This document shows positions 1 through 10,911 of a DNA stretch of 64,000 bases, in pieces. The notes beneath the pieces were generated by a model. That model did no database searches, was not told the origin of the DNA, and saw only the letters and a list, made by a program, of their open reading frames with translations. Positions within the stretch are counted from its first letter, which is position 1; each line of letters starts with the position of its first letter. The translations under genes and the position numbers were made by a program. The DNA is from Falciphora oryzae (taxonomy: Eukaryota > Ascomycota > Sordariomycetes > Magnaporthales > Magnaporthaceae): contig JNVV01000017.1 of the NCBI GenBank assembly GCA_000733355.1, positions 437,520 to 501,519 on the forward strand. The letters run 5' to 3'.

Positions 1-3000
1 GACTCGGGGGACTTCCGCCACACCTGGTCTGAGGCACTGAGACTACTTTGAGCATTTGGCGCGCTTTGCTCGCGTGCTTTTTACGGTAAAAAAATACGAT
101 ATCGTCGACGTAGAAGAGCAGGAAGATATGGCGTGCCTCGTTTATAAAAAGGCAGGGCTCGTTTGCAGCCGCTTTTAAGCCAAGTTCCTGCAGGGTTTTA
201 GCTAACTTTTTGTACCAAAGTAACGGAAAGTCCCTTATCCCGTACAGGGCTTTTTTTAGGCGGGCAACGTACCCAGGTTTCGCAAATCCGGGTGGGAGTT
301 TAACGTAAACTGGGTCGTAATTTGGACCGAGCTTTGCGTACAGGAACGCGTTGCTTACATCCATTTGTAAAGCTTCCAGATCGAAATAGGCTATAATCGC
401 TATTATAATCCGGAACGTCCGCGCAGCTAGTGTCGCCGCGTAGGTGCTTTCTAGGGAGTTTAGGGGTTGCTGATCACCTCTAACAACTGCCCTTGCTTTA
501 AATTTATCGAGGTATCCGTTTTCATCGAACTTATAGGTAAAAACCCATTTGATATCGAGCGTTCGGCTAAGGGCATCGGATTTTAGTAGTTTAATCCAAA
601 TGCCTCTTTTTATAAACCCCGTTATTTCCGCTAGTGCGGCTTTTTTGAACTGGGGTCCCAACGGGTGCTTGTCAAGCTCTTTCCAGGACTTTGGGACGCT
701 TTGTAGTGCGTTTTTGTATATCTTTTTGCCTGCCTGGTACTTGAGCCTATCCGCCGTTTTGAGGGTTAAAGCCGCGACGATTTCGTGAAGGGGACGGTGG
801 CCTTTTTAACTTTTTGCTACCGTTTTCTGGTGATCAGGCAGAAACGTGCAGAAGAAGTTATCCCACCGTTGTTTAAGCTCTCTTTTTTTACTAGGCCGAT
901 CCGCAGGTTCTTTGCCGTTTAGCGTGGCGAACACGTAGTTGATAAGGTTTCTTTGTTGTTTAGCCTTTTTCTTTAGGGATTGTTCCTCTTTCCTCGCCGC
1001 CCTAGAAGCCTTTTCGGACTGCTGGGCGGTTGGCACTTGGAAAGCAGGTCGCGCCTACGCCGTTGCTCGCGAAGCACTCGTTTGTTGTTGTAGCGCGGGC
1101 GGGAAAGGTTGCTGTTGTTCCTTAACAACTGGTGGTGGTTGATCGGTTCGGACCATTATCGTATCTCGGATTTCCGGGCCTTCGTTAGGCTTTGGAGTGC
1201 TCGGTTGGTGCTCCCGCGCATCCGAGTATTGTGAAAGGGAGCGCGTTATGGAAAGCGAGCGCTGACGCCCCCTTGGCGCCTCATCCTCGTCACCCCCTAA
1301 GTCGGTAGGGCTACCCCCTGTCTCGCCGGGGCCGCTGTTGAAGTCGTTTTCCGGCTCCCAACCGCGCACCGGCTCCTCTGCTTGGCTGCCTTCTGAAGCA
1401 TCTGGAGTCGGGATTCTTTGCGCGGCCTGACGTCGCACGTTTACGGCGTCTTCCGCGACTTTCTGGGCCAGTCGTGCAACCTCCTTTGCGGGAGGTTGGT
1501 CGTCGACGATCTCTTTTGGCACCTCCACCCCCGAATCTTGACCCGGATGCTCGGTTACGGTGGTGGTTGCTTTTGGCGCTTCCGTTTCCAAAAGGCCAAA
1601 TGCATCTGCAAGTCCTTCTCGGGACCGGAAAGGCTCGTCCTGCTCGTCTGTTGTCAAAAGCATCTCGTATATTTCCGGAGCAACAGGAGGCTTTTTCTCC
1701 AGTCCTTTAAAAAAGGTTCCTTCATTAAAACGCACGTCGCGGGACACTAAAATGCGTGCCTTGCTCGGTACCCAGATCCTGTAAATATGGGAGGCCTTGT
1801 AACCAACTAGGTATCCGACGTGCCCGCGCGGCTGCACCTTAAACTCTATGCGCATGTTGTTTTTCGCTCGTTAAGGATCGAAAACGTATGCTCGGCACCC
1901 GTAGGCGTAAATGCCGTCCCAGTTAGGGCGTAAGTCCGCCTCCAGCCCCTTAACGAGCTCTGGGGTGTAATGACGGAAATAGCCTTTAAACCAAACGAGC
2001 ATGACCTCGTTGGGAGAGCGCATGCCTTTGGAGGACGAGGGGCTCATGTTCTTAAGCCAGATAGCCGCGTGAACGGCCTCTGGCCAAAGATCCTCCGGGA
2101 GGTTAGCACCTTGTCGCATGCGTATCGAGCGTGTGACGACGTCTTGCCCTGCTCGCTTTATCTTGCCATTAGGTTCGTAAGTATCCGGCGGAGGGTTCTC
2201 TAGCTCGATACCTATGGACTCGCACCACCTCTGGTACCAAATCTTCCCTTTGTTAGCGATTAGGGTTGGCTCGTTATCGTGCCTAAAAATAGCTACTCGG
2301 AGGCCGTACTGACGGGTTACCCAGGCTTCCCAGTTAATTAGTAGGGGCGTAAGCTCGTCTGCACTCTTCCCTAACATCGTATATCCCCAAAGCTTCCCGC
2401 TAAAGTCGTCCTCTAGCAGTAGAAGGACCTTCTGGCTATCGCCGCTTGATGGGAAGTGGAACAGATCTAGCCAGACCCTCCAGAAGGGCCTGGGCGCCGG
2501 GTCCATCTTGCGTCTGGAAATCACAGCCTTCGCATAGGTTGTCGCGCAGTCCTCGCACTCGATCTGCCGTATCCCCTTAATTCGCACGTTCCTCGCGCTC
2601 CAAGTAAGTGCCTCGAATGCTTGCTGCCCTAGGTGCCCACTCCTTAAGTGCTAGAGGTGCGTGTTATCTTCCCTCGGCTTGGTATAATCGACTGAAGGGC
2701 GCCAGTTGGGAGTATCTCGCTTCCTTTTGGAGTAGCTATCAAGGACGGACATTACGAGCTTTGGGGCAGCTTGTTCGGGTGCGTATAAAGCATGGGAATA
2801 AAAGGAAGGAGGCTTGTATTCGAAAAAAACGACATTGTCTCGGCGCTCTAGTTGTCTGGCGATGAGGTTCGTCTTTATGGTTCCGGATCGTAAGGTACAA
2901 TCGAAGCCGCAAAACCATATCCCTACCGCTAAAAGCCTTGCTTTAAAAATGATATTGACATGGAAACCGTCAACGAAAACGACGTTGCTGAGCCTTAGGT

Positions 3001-4510
3001 CCTTGTCGCCATACATGGACCCTTTAAAAGTGCGTGATCCTCTGCCTAAAATCGGGAGACTTTGGGTGCCGCACTCGACGGTCTCTAGGCCGTTGCTCGG
3101 TACGAAAGACCCTGGGTCTAGCTTATCAAGCGAGTTGACCAGGTGCACCGCACCGCAGTTGTCCAGAAGCGTGCTGTTCTAGTGGACGTTGTGCGTAGGG
3201 CTAATCGTTGCGTACACCGAAAGCGCGCTCGTACCTTCGAAAATAGCCGCGTTGATATGGCTCGGCACAGGCTGATTTGGGGTGCTTCCTGCGCTTTGTT
3301 GCTGCTTTCCCTATGGGGAGTTAGCAAATCGAGGGATCTGGAGAAGAATTTTCTTAAGGCCCTTCCATTGGGGCTTTTTAAGCGCCTTTTTGATCGCTTT
3401 GATCTCCTGTTCGGTAGGGGGTTTGGTGCGCGGCGCGGACCCTGTCAGGGCGTGCTGTAAAGTCCAGCACTTCTCGGGCTCCCAAGGGTGATTTTTGTGG
3501 TTCGCGGGGCAGTTGTATGTCTTTTTATCTCTTTGAGGCTTTTCGGTGCGCTGCGAGCTCCCGTTCCGCTGTCCCGGGTGCTTGTTAGTGCTTGTAGCGC
3601 TTCCGCCTAAAGTGGCATAAACCGGGTTCTTTTTGCCCCCTGGCCTTTTGATCGCATCCCTGTATTGGAGAGAGCCGAACTGATTGACGAGGTTTTCGAG
3701 TGTGGCGCTGCTTGAGCCGACTGCGATATCTTCAGTTTGGCGCTTGGCCCAGGAGGCCTGGAAGCGCTCAACCGCTTCGAGGAAGTTAAGGGTACCGTTG
3801 TTGCTAACGATGTGAGGGATCTGATGGATCTGTGCCTGCCCTAAGGCTAGGCGGTATTTGCTGAACCATTTGTCGGCGTTGGTAGTGCTTTTGGCTTCTT
3901 TAAGGGTATTGGTGTATTGCGCGATCGCCCAGTCGCTCGAGAGGGTCGCGTTGGGGGCGAGAATCAGCTGCAGGCATTTGACGATCCCTCGGAGGGTGTG
4001 CCACCCCTTGAGGTTCGCCTTTTGCATGGCCTCAGTGAGTACGGAGCGCTCGACGGAGGTCGATACCCATTTGTTGAGTGCCATCAGCTGCTTGTCGGGG
4101 ACCGCAGACTCGTTGCGTTTCGTTTATGTTTCGTGCTTATTTGCAAGGCGTTCCGTAAGCTCGGTTTCCGTAGCGAATACCGGCTCGTCGGGATTGGGGT
4201 TGTCTCGTGCCTTGCTGCCTTCCGCTTGCCATTCTTTAACGCGCTTGTCCTTCTTTTTTTGGTTGAGCATCTTTTAAAAGAGCTTTCGTATCCCTAGCTC
4301 CTGGAGCACCGTGTCCTTGTTTTGTTGCCTTAGTTGCTTGAGAGTAGGCGGAACGCCGTGTGAATGCTCGATATCTGGTTGCAGGTTAGGGTCGACCTTG
4401 TGCCAGATTGCAAGCATCTATGCGTTTTGCCGGAAGACCGTGATCTATGCGTGCCACTAATGCTTGTCTTGCAGGATCCCCGTGGGGATTAGACTCGCAT
4501 CGTTGTTAGA
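1..4510 (-). pseudogene. copia gag-pol polyprotein, one frame with 11 nonsense codons
   Basis: Reading leftward: a Gag-like region with a Cys/His cluster (CPANHKNHPWEPEKC, about 3480-3520); a protease with LDNCGA in place of the usual D-S/T-G-A (about 3150); gag-pre-integrase (HLRSGHLG, about 2630); integrase core (DLFHF, FRHDNEP, WLKNMSP; 2587-1871); and reverse transcriptase (MDVSNAFL near 330-355, ALYGI near 235-255, catalytic YVDDI at 98-115), which runs off the left edge. The whole stays in one frame. Stops sit at 4457, 4445, 4418, 4274, 4124, 3311, 3179, 2651, 1871, 1055 and 806; seven are TAG, four TAA, none TGA. At 2651 the family expects LWH, so TGG became TAG. This fits RIP acting on an otherwise complete polyprotein. 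The true start is unclear and lies upstream of 4470. Confidence 0.85.
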
Positions 4511-4789
4511 TATGGTGGGTGCTTTTGAAGCAGGTGGGACGTTTCAAAGGGTGTTTGAGAAGCGCCTGGGGTAGGCGAAGGAAAACGGGTGCTGATGGTG
4601 GAGATCCGGACGGGGCGGTGGCGATAGCTTCAACGTCAGGGGTCGGTGGGCCCGTGAGCGGGAAATGGGTGTTCTACACGGGCCTGCCGCGCACTGGAGA
4701 GAATTGCTAAATGCTTGATGAAGGAATAAAATGGAGGTAGAAGGGGTAATTGCAATGCAACCCCTAAAATGCGTAAAAGGGGGTCAAAA

Positions 4790-4805
4790 ACGCCGGGCTC
4801 ATAAC
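4790..4805 (-). other. Candidate half-tRNA(Met) primer-binding site
   Basis: Immediately inside the LTR the minus strand reads GTTATGAGCCCGGCG. This is complementary to the anticodon arm of an elongator tRNA-Met (CTCATAA loop). Copia-type elements are known to prime from an internally cleaved initiator tRNA-Met half; here the match looks like the elongator form. The tRNA gene is not in the window, so the match is from knowledge of the family. Confidence 0.5.
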
Positions 4806-5020
4806 TGTTGCAAAGTAAAGGTGCATGCAGTAAACCGTTTGAATTGGCTACTACCTCTAAGGAACTAGTAGGAAAGGTCTGTTGAGGGTGGGAGACCCTC
4901 GGGCTCTATATACACGGGTGCGCGGTAAGGGTATCGAGCCCTCGTCGGCCTCGGCCGGTGCGTGTCACGCACCGGCCGAGGGCGACGAGGGTCTCTAACG
5001 GGCACCGGGGTCCTGTAACA
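4806..5020 (-). repeat. 5' LTR of the copia element (about 215 bp)
   Basis: On the minus strand the block begins TGTTACAGGAC and ends TTTGCAACA, giving the near-inverted TGTTA...CAACA ends expected of an LTR. It is followed directly by a tRNA-like priming site. The boundaries are inferred from the ends and the priming site, because the partner LTR is outside the window. It carries a strong hairpin at 4939-4991. Confidence 0.65.
4939..4991. repeat. Inverted repeat, 26-bp arms, inside the LTR
   Basis: Arms 4939-4964 and 4966-4991 are complementary at 25 of 26 positions with a single-base spacer. Each arm is GC-rich and contains CCGGCCGAG. It lies within the LTR and would form a very stable hairpin in LTR transcripts. 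Confidence 0.85.
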
Positions 5021-5807
5021 CGGCTTTGCCGGTAGATCCCCCGCAGAGACCCGCTCCTTTGCGACATCCCGTTATTGTTCGCCGATCATGGCTCGATAAC
5101 CGCAGTAGCGTGCGTGTCCGTGTGATAAGGCCTTAGCCGCAGACGGAGCCTTGCCAAGCTCCTTTTGACGCCCCGTCTCAGCCGCACTACTGCCGTACCC
5201 ACAATAACGAGCCCAAGAATTGATTTCATTACATGGAGCGGCCAATGGAGCGGCGTGATTGAGGATCCCAGCCGGCATGCTGGGAGCGCGTCCACACCAG
5301 AGAGGCAGATAGAGAGAGTTCAACAGCGACCCATCTACCTTATCAATCCGCACGTGCAAGGGGTCGTCATATGAGGCAAAACGTGGCTCCAATAGTCCCG
5401 TCACAATTCAGGGTGCGGCAGTCCGCTTCTATCCGGGCTAGGTTAGATGATCAGCCGCAGTCGGTAAGGCTGGAGGGTAGGACCGAATGCTAAGCATCCC
5501 AACCTCTTCATTTTGCAAGGACGCATTGATCATCCCCGAATAGAGCAATGCAGTTCCAAAAAGGAAAGCACATGTGTTCAATACGAGTGGCCGGCGGCAA
5601 GGCTAACGCCACAACTGCACTTCGTGCCAACTGTCGTGGAGCAACGATAAGAGCCGCCAGCCGCGGAAGATTGGAGACTTGGCAGTGGCCCGTTGGACTA
5701 TAAAGGATGGATTCTTTCCCTTGAAATGCCTGCCTCTTGTTCTTTGCCACCATCCGCAGTCTACTAGGGCTTCACGCGGGCAGATCCTGTCCAAGAAATC
5801 CGTCAAC
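5021..5807. other. Intergenic, no supported gene
   Basis: Only short overlapping frames are present, with no recognisable domain. One minus-strand frame (5404-5072) contains the pentapeptide RYCGY twice, about 40 residues apart, but nothing else supports it as a gene. The last 200 bases are presumably the promoter of the gene starting at 5808. Confidence 0.5.
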
Positions 5808-6686
5808 ATGTTTCCCCTCGGATACCTCCTGATTTACCTCTCCTTCTCCCTGCCTCGTCTCATCGCCGCGATACCGGCAGAAGGCCCGGCATTGGCAACG
5901 ACCCGGGCACCCCACCCCCTTGAGCCACGACAAACGAACGAGGCAGGCTTTGTGGGATGGTATTCTACCGGCTCGACCTGTAAGTATTCTCTTGCCTTGG
6001 TGCCTATCCAAGCATGGGGCCTCCTAACCTCGCCGTTTTAGATTCTAAATGGTACTGTCCTACGGATCGCACCTTCTGCTCGTCATCCACGTACTTTGGC
6101 TGCCAGTACACGACAGAATCCGGGTGTCCCATAAACCTAAAGTGCGCTGGGCCGACCTCGATGATTAGAAGCACCGGCACGGTACCCTGGTAAGTTTCGC
6201 TATACACTGCAGCCTAGCACATTAGCAAGTATAATTCGAATTAACACTGGCCACCACAGTAAGCAAGGATTAACATGCTGGACGATGACGCTCCATCCTT
6301 CGACCGATGGCCCTATGGCTACAACCTTTGTGAACTGTCTCACCTCTTCGGCGCCGGAGCTCTTTCGCGCCGAGCCAACTTCACCCAAAACGTCTAGTCG
6401 CGCGGCTTCAACGGCAACCCCAGCGTCTGCTCCTTCGACCGCTTCGGCCGCTTCGGCCGCCGCATCTAGCGAGTCGCCGTCGCCATCGCCATCTGGCCTG
6501 AGCACTGGTGCCAAGATCGGCATCGGCGTCGGAGCCTCGGCAGGAGGCTCGATCATCATCATCATCATTCTATGGTGGCGCAGAAAAAATGGGGGTCATA
6601 TTTTTAATACCAACCATATTAATGGCAGCAGGAATATCGTCTCGCAGGCATCTCCCAACGGCGGCAACGCCGGTGTCAACAAGTAG
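5808..6686 (+). CDS. Secreted/type I membrane protein, Cys-rich ectodomain and Ser/Thr stalk (248 aa)
   Basis: Three exons, 5808-5979, 6042-6189 and 6260-6686, joined by GTAAGT-AG introns of 62 and 70 nt; the total is exactly 249 codons. The first 22 or so residues form a signal peptide (MFPLGYLLIYLSFSLPRLIA). A short Cys-rich ectodomain follows (YCPTD, FCSSS, GCQYTT, GCPINLKCAGP, PCKQGLTCW), then a Ser/Thr/Ala-rich stalk, one transmembrane segment rich in Gly and Ile (about residues 203-220), and the cytoplasmic anchor WWRRK with a tail of about 30 residues. The layout resembles fungal wall-sensor or mucin-like surface proteins, but no named family was recognised. The spliced exons restore Cys spacing on both sides of each junction, which supports the model. 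Confidence 0.72.
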
Positions 6687-7069
6687 ATAGGCCTGGTCCG
6701 GGGTTGGGCTCCTGCATGGAGGCCCAGCGGGGACCCAGCGGGGCCGAGGCCGGGAGATGCGTGGGCCGTTGAGGCTCCGGCGCGGCGCATGGGCCGCGAG
6801 GTCACGGGCATGGGCTTTATGAGGAGAGTCTCTGTTGGCACGGGTCTAGATACGGGACTAATCACATGTATTGGTGCACGCATCCCTTAAGGAATAATAT
6901 TCAGCATCGCAAAGCAAAAGTCCGGTGGATGACGGGGATAGCCCCTAGTCTAGACAATACAATCAACTTTTGGTCACTCTGGATGTATCCGTATAGGTTG
7001 TGATTGTTTCTTTGTTGTTTTTACGTCGATTTTACCCCCTAATCCAGCCCCTCCTTTTCATCCTTCGAA
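6687..7069. other. Intergenic, no supported gene
   Basis: Follows the membrane-protein stop codon and leads into repeat copy A. No frame with recognisable content was seen on either strand. Confidence 0.5.
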
Positions 7070-7425
7070 GCTATAGGGAGAGAAAGAGAGTATATTTAAA
7101 CGTCGGTAAGTCGGGATTTACAATTCCCTGCCTCCCTGGGGCCATAAGACGTGCTAGCGCTACCGAAGCTTATCTACACCAGGCTATAGTGCTGCTATCG
7201 AGGCGGCTAACAAATTAAACCCGAGGGCACACGGAAGTCGGGCCGCGTTCCTTCGCTCCTTGTTGGTGAGCAGGTAATCGGTGGTAGGGCGAAAAGACGC
7301 CGGGGCGTTGTAAGCGCAGCGGGTGGTAGTAGTGCGTTCGGCCGGTAAATGTACCGGAAGGGGGTGAGGCTAGGTTTGGGCGGAGGGGACCTCGGGACCA
7401 CCCCCCCTTGGGCCGGCCCTGCAAG
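7070..7425 (-). repeat. Dispersed retroposon-like repeat, copy A
   Basis: Shares most of its length with 19366-19690, 52690-53096 and 58666-58990, and part with 36268-36430. Landmarks are ATATTTAAACGTCGG next to a GA-rich tract, GTGCTAGCGCTACC, GAGGCGGCTAACAAAT, CGGGCCGCGTTCC and CTCGGGACCACC. Read on the minus strand it ends ATATAC followed by a pyrimidine tract (CTCTCTTTCTCTCCC), as the other full-ended copies do. Confidence 0.8.
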
Positions 7426-9179
7426 CCATATGCACACAGCCGGTTTGGAAATCCTCCTAACTGCATCGCGTCTCACACCACGACCGCCGCCAACGTCAGG
7501 GACCCGACACTGCGGGGCAGCGTCAGATTCGGCATCGAGTTGTCCCCGGGCAGATGCATCCTTCCAATGAGCTTGAGAAACAGCTGGAGCGTCAACATGA
7601 ACCGTTCGAAGACGGTCAGCCTCTCCTCGTCCTCGTTCCGCCCGTTTGCCTCGCGGAAGAAGATCGAAAGGGATGCGGACGCTCTCGCTGAGCCAGTTCT
7701 AGGCGAGCTGGCCGATCCGCTCAAAGGCGACGTCGGTGAAGACGTTCCACCACTCGGGGAGGGCCGGGGGCAGGCCGTGGGCGGCTGGGGCGTCCCCGTT
7801 GGGTAATATGTAATGGCCGACGGCGTTGATAAAGTCGATTATCAACCGTTGCTGTCTGCTGTCAGCGACCTTTTGCACTCCTGGCAGTGGCGCCGATCGG
7901 CCGCGTTCGCCGAGACAGGAGGGGGGAAACAAGAAGAGACCCCGTCACATCTATCGGATGTTCTGAATCCAAATTATCGAGGCCCGGAGGGCGCTTTCCA
8001 GGGCCGATATCTTCGAGACTGCTTGGGGCTCCTCGCAGGATCCATTCGGGGTGTCCCATCGGCGGCGAATAATTCGGTCCCCGCCAGATCTCCATTTGCA
8101 GGAAGCACCGGAGTGCGAGGGTAAGCCCAAGTGATGATTGTTACCGCCCTGAGATCGGAGTAGTAGATTGTATTATTTCCCCTCCCGTGCGAGGGTCCAG
8201 CGTCGCCCAGGGCGAGCTCTGAAGCTTCGGCGGCGCCGGGGGGTAGCGGCAGCGAATGGGGCTCATCCTCCTCCACCGCCGCGGCGACGGCGTGGCTTGC
8301 CCCGACCGGTTTCGACAGGCCAGCGACGACGCTGATACTTCGCCGTGTCAGGAGGTCGGTACCGGGGTCTGTGCGTATCGCCGGCCTGGATTGCACTGGG
8401 CGCTGCAAGTCGTTGCCGGGGGTGCTACCGGTGTTGTCGCCGCGCCAGATGCAGTTCTTGGGCGCCGACGAGGCCGGGCAGCAGATGTCAGGGCACGCCA
8501 GTGGTGCGAGCATGGGGCGGGCTTGATTCGGGTCCAGCTAAGGTCGGCAGTTCCTTGGTTAAAACTGCTGATGCCGCGTTGGGGTTTGCGGCGTTGTGGC
8601 AGTCAGGGTTCACCGTGCGTTCCAAATTTACGTTTGCAGTAATAAGCCGCCACCATGACGAACCTGGATTTCGATAACTAACTATGACCTAGTGGTATAC
8701 CGAGGACGATCTCGATCACCGGATACCCGAACCCCAGATATTCGACGGTAGTGCAAGCCCGGCCGACCCGAGTTAGCTGCGTAGAGGCGGGCCGGGGCTG
8801 CACTTGCTCCAGTTGGCCAGCTGCATAGCCCAAGGACTAGCTCTCCCCACGCGTACTGCGCACTCGGGGGCTTTGGATTTGGGGCATGGCCGGTCGCCCT
8901 TGGTGGCGCCAGCCCTTCCATCCCCAGCCTGATCGGCCACTGCCGTACCGGCACCTGGGTGTCGCCCTGCAGGTATTTGGCTACAACGCTGGTGGGAGGA
9001 CCTTCGACGAGCCACACAACTTCCTACATTACCAATACTTTTCCACGACAGATCCAAACGACCTAGTGTGGTGCACCGGGAGACGTTCGCCCGATGGACT
9101 CTATCTCGAAACTACTCTGTGGACCCGAAGGAGCTGGAAAAGTTCATGTACCAGTGGGAGAAGGAGCAAGTCGACGCGT
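7426..9179. other. Long stretch without a supportable gene
   Basis: Medium-length frames on both strands (minus 7932-7699, 7724-7473 and 8513-7974; plus 8886-9575) contain locally protein-like stretches, but none shows a recognisable domain and each is interrupted. Successive minus-strand pieces at 7932-7699 and 7724-7473 could be two frames of one decayed gene. I could not name it. Confidence 0.4.
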
Positions 9180-9765
9180 TCACCGCCATCTGCTCCTCGG
9201 TACTGCAAAAGCCGCCGAACCCATGCCTCGACGTCCGGTCGGCTGGGGCGTGTGGTCCCCGTCAAAGGCCACCCACCTCACGGGGAACCCGGCCCTGCGC
9301 CCTTGCGAGCCCGTGGCGATGTGCGTCCCGCTGCCCCTCGCGGGGTAGGCCGTGCTCGCGTTAGCGGCGCACTCGTCGTTCCCGACGAACCTGCCCCGCA
9401 GGTCCTTCCACATGGCGATGGCCAGGGGGTTATCCGACACGCCGTGCTGGCCGTAGTACGCCACGGGGTCCGCGCCCCCGACACAGCCGCTCAGGGATCC
9501 GCTGGAAAGCATGGCCACACCGCGGAACGCCATCCCCGCGAGCAGGCGATGCTAAGCGACATCGCGCCGCCGTAACTAAACACCGTAGAAAAGCGGAGGG
9601 GCTCGTCGACACAGAGGCCGGCCTCGACGGCGGCGAGCACCCCGACAAATCCGTCGGGCCCCTTACCATGCTTGAAAAAATAACTAAAGTGTCGGCCCGC
9701 CGCATCGTACAGATCCTCCGCCAATTGACCGAGGGCCGATATACACATCCAAGAGATTTGGGGCA
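9180..9765 (-). pseudogene. Feruloyl-esterase-like (CE1/PHB-depolymerase type) relic
   Basis: Two overlapping minus-strand frames together give a family-like order: GPDGFVGVLAAVEAGLCVDE, then the nucleophile elbow FSYGGAMS with the Ser, then FRGVAMLSSGSLSGC, AYYGQHGVSDN (position of the acid residue), and finally FDGDHTP (catalytic His region). This matches secreted feruloyl esterases of the FaeD/FaeC type. The frame changes near 9530, between SIACSRG and FRGVAM. The N-terminal third (signal peptide and first strands) is absent and the C-terminus decays after 9240. It would have cleaved ferulate esters from plant cell-wall arabinoxylan; as it stands it cannot encode an enzyme. Confidence 0.7.
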
Positions 9766-10911
9766 CAACCAGCGTACCGAGCCTGCAAAATGGGCCCACT
9801 GGGAGGCGTGGCAATTTCTCTCGTGCAATAATAACAGCACATAGACAGAAGGCGGGGGCGGGGTCAAGGCCGCCAGCCAAAGCATAATCGGGCAGGGCTG
9901 CCTGCCACCCAAACGTTTGGAACAGCGATCTGACGAGCAGGAAAACGCCATGCTGGCAGTCCCGATCGCGCGCCTAAAAACCTTGGGCTGAAGCTCCCAC
10001 CCGTTGAAAACCCGCGCCAACGACGCCGCCCGCTGCTACAGCTGCTCTGCCCGCGGGGGCACGTGCATCCGCATTCCCGTCACCGGTGAGCTCAGGGACG
10101 CCGTCGTCCGGCTGATCGACTCGCGATGGTATCGGCTTCGGGGCCCCAAGGACCCCAGTTCAGTGAGTTTGTAGTCGTCCCGCCCCCCTGTCGACATACA
10201 CCCCCTCTTCCAGCCACGGCCTCCACCAATGAGGACGACCTGAGAGGCGCGCGCAAGAAGAGGCATAGATCCCACCCTCCGGGCCGTACGCTTTCTCTTG
10301 TCTCCCACTTTTGTCCTGCAACTTGCTTTGACACCGTGCGCCATCTAAATTCTAAAAATGGAGGGGAGGGGGACTGGTGGAAGAACGGCGCCTAAGCTGC
10401 CAATGGCCGAGCCAGTGCTTTTCAGCCAATAAGCTCATTTTCACACCATCCCCCTTCATGCAGGCCTGTTCAATCGGGTTCTGCCACATTCGCAGCCGCA
10501 GAAGCAGCCTAATCACTTGGTGTCTCGCCCACTTTCATAACCCGGCACGGACGCGCTTGCATTCCCCCATACTTTGGCGCGCTGCCGACCTGACGCGCGA
10601 AGCTCACTACTGCGCATAGGTCAGGCTCTGAGGAAAGGTACGATGCAGAGGTCGCTATGCCTATCCCGACACCTGCAGCCCTTTCAGCCTAACCAGACTG
10701 CGCCCCGCCCCTAATCCCACCTCCGAAAGCGATGAGCAGAAGTCGTTTCTTCTCCTCTTTTATTTGCGTCCCCCATTTCTCCTTTCTTCCCCATTTCCTA
10801 CGTTGCGCGTCCCTTTTTTCTCTCCTGCGGTTTGTGCCATAGGTTCTGCGCTCCTGCCCGCCCCTTCTGCATCCTTTTTCCGGCCGAACTCTCCATCGGC
10901 CGTTATCCAAC
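9766..10911. other. Intergenic, no supported gene
   Basis: Contains the lost N-terminal side of the esterase relic and the region upstream of the NACHT receptor. Pyrimidine-rich runs at 10740-10870 are typical of fungal promoters just ahead of a start codon. No domain-bearing frame was found. Confidence 0.45.

Larger units (their letters stand above)
1..5020 (-). mobile_element. Ty1/copia-type LTR retrotransposon, 3' part beyond window
   Basis: Read on the minus strand the order is LTR (5020-4806), primer-binding site (4805-4790), gag, protease, integrase, then reverse transcriptase at the left edge. Integrase before reverse transcriptase is diagnostic of Ty1/copia rather than gypsy. The RNase H region and 3' LTR lie outside the window, so target-site duplication and LTR-LTR divergence cannot be read. 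The coding part is one frame broken only by nonsense codons, so the copy is dead but has not suffered frameshifts. Confidence 0.9.

Noticed and set aside
3143..4297. Plus-strand frames of 100-139 codons over the copia gag/protease region
   Set aside because: Antisense shadows of the retrotransposon frame.
5072..5404. 110-codon minus-strand frame with RYCGY twice
   Set aside because: No signal peptide, no further repeats and no family; two short matches are not enough to call a gene.
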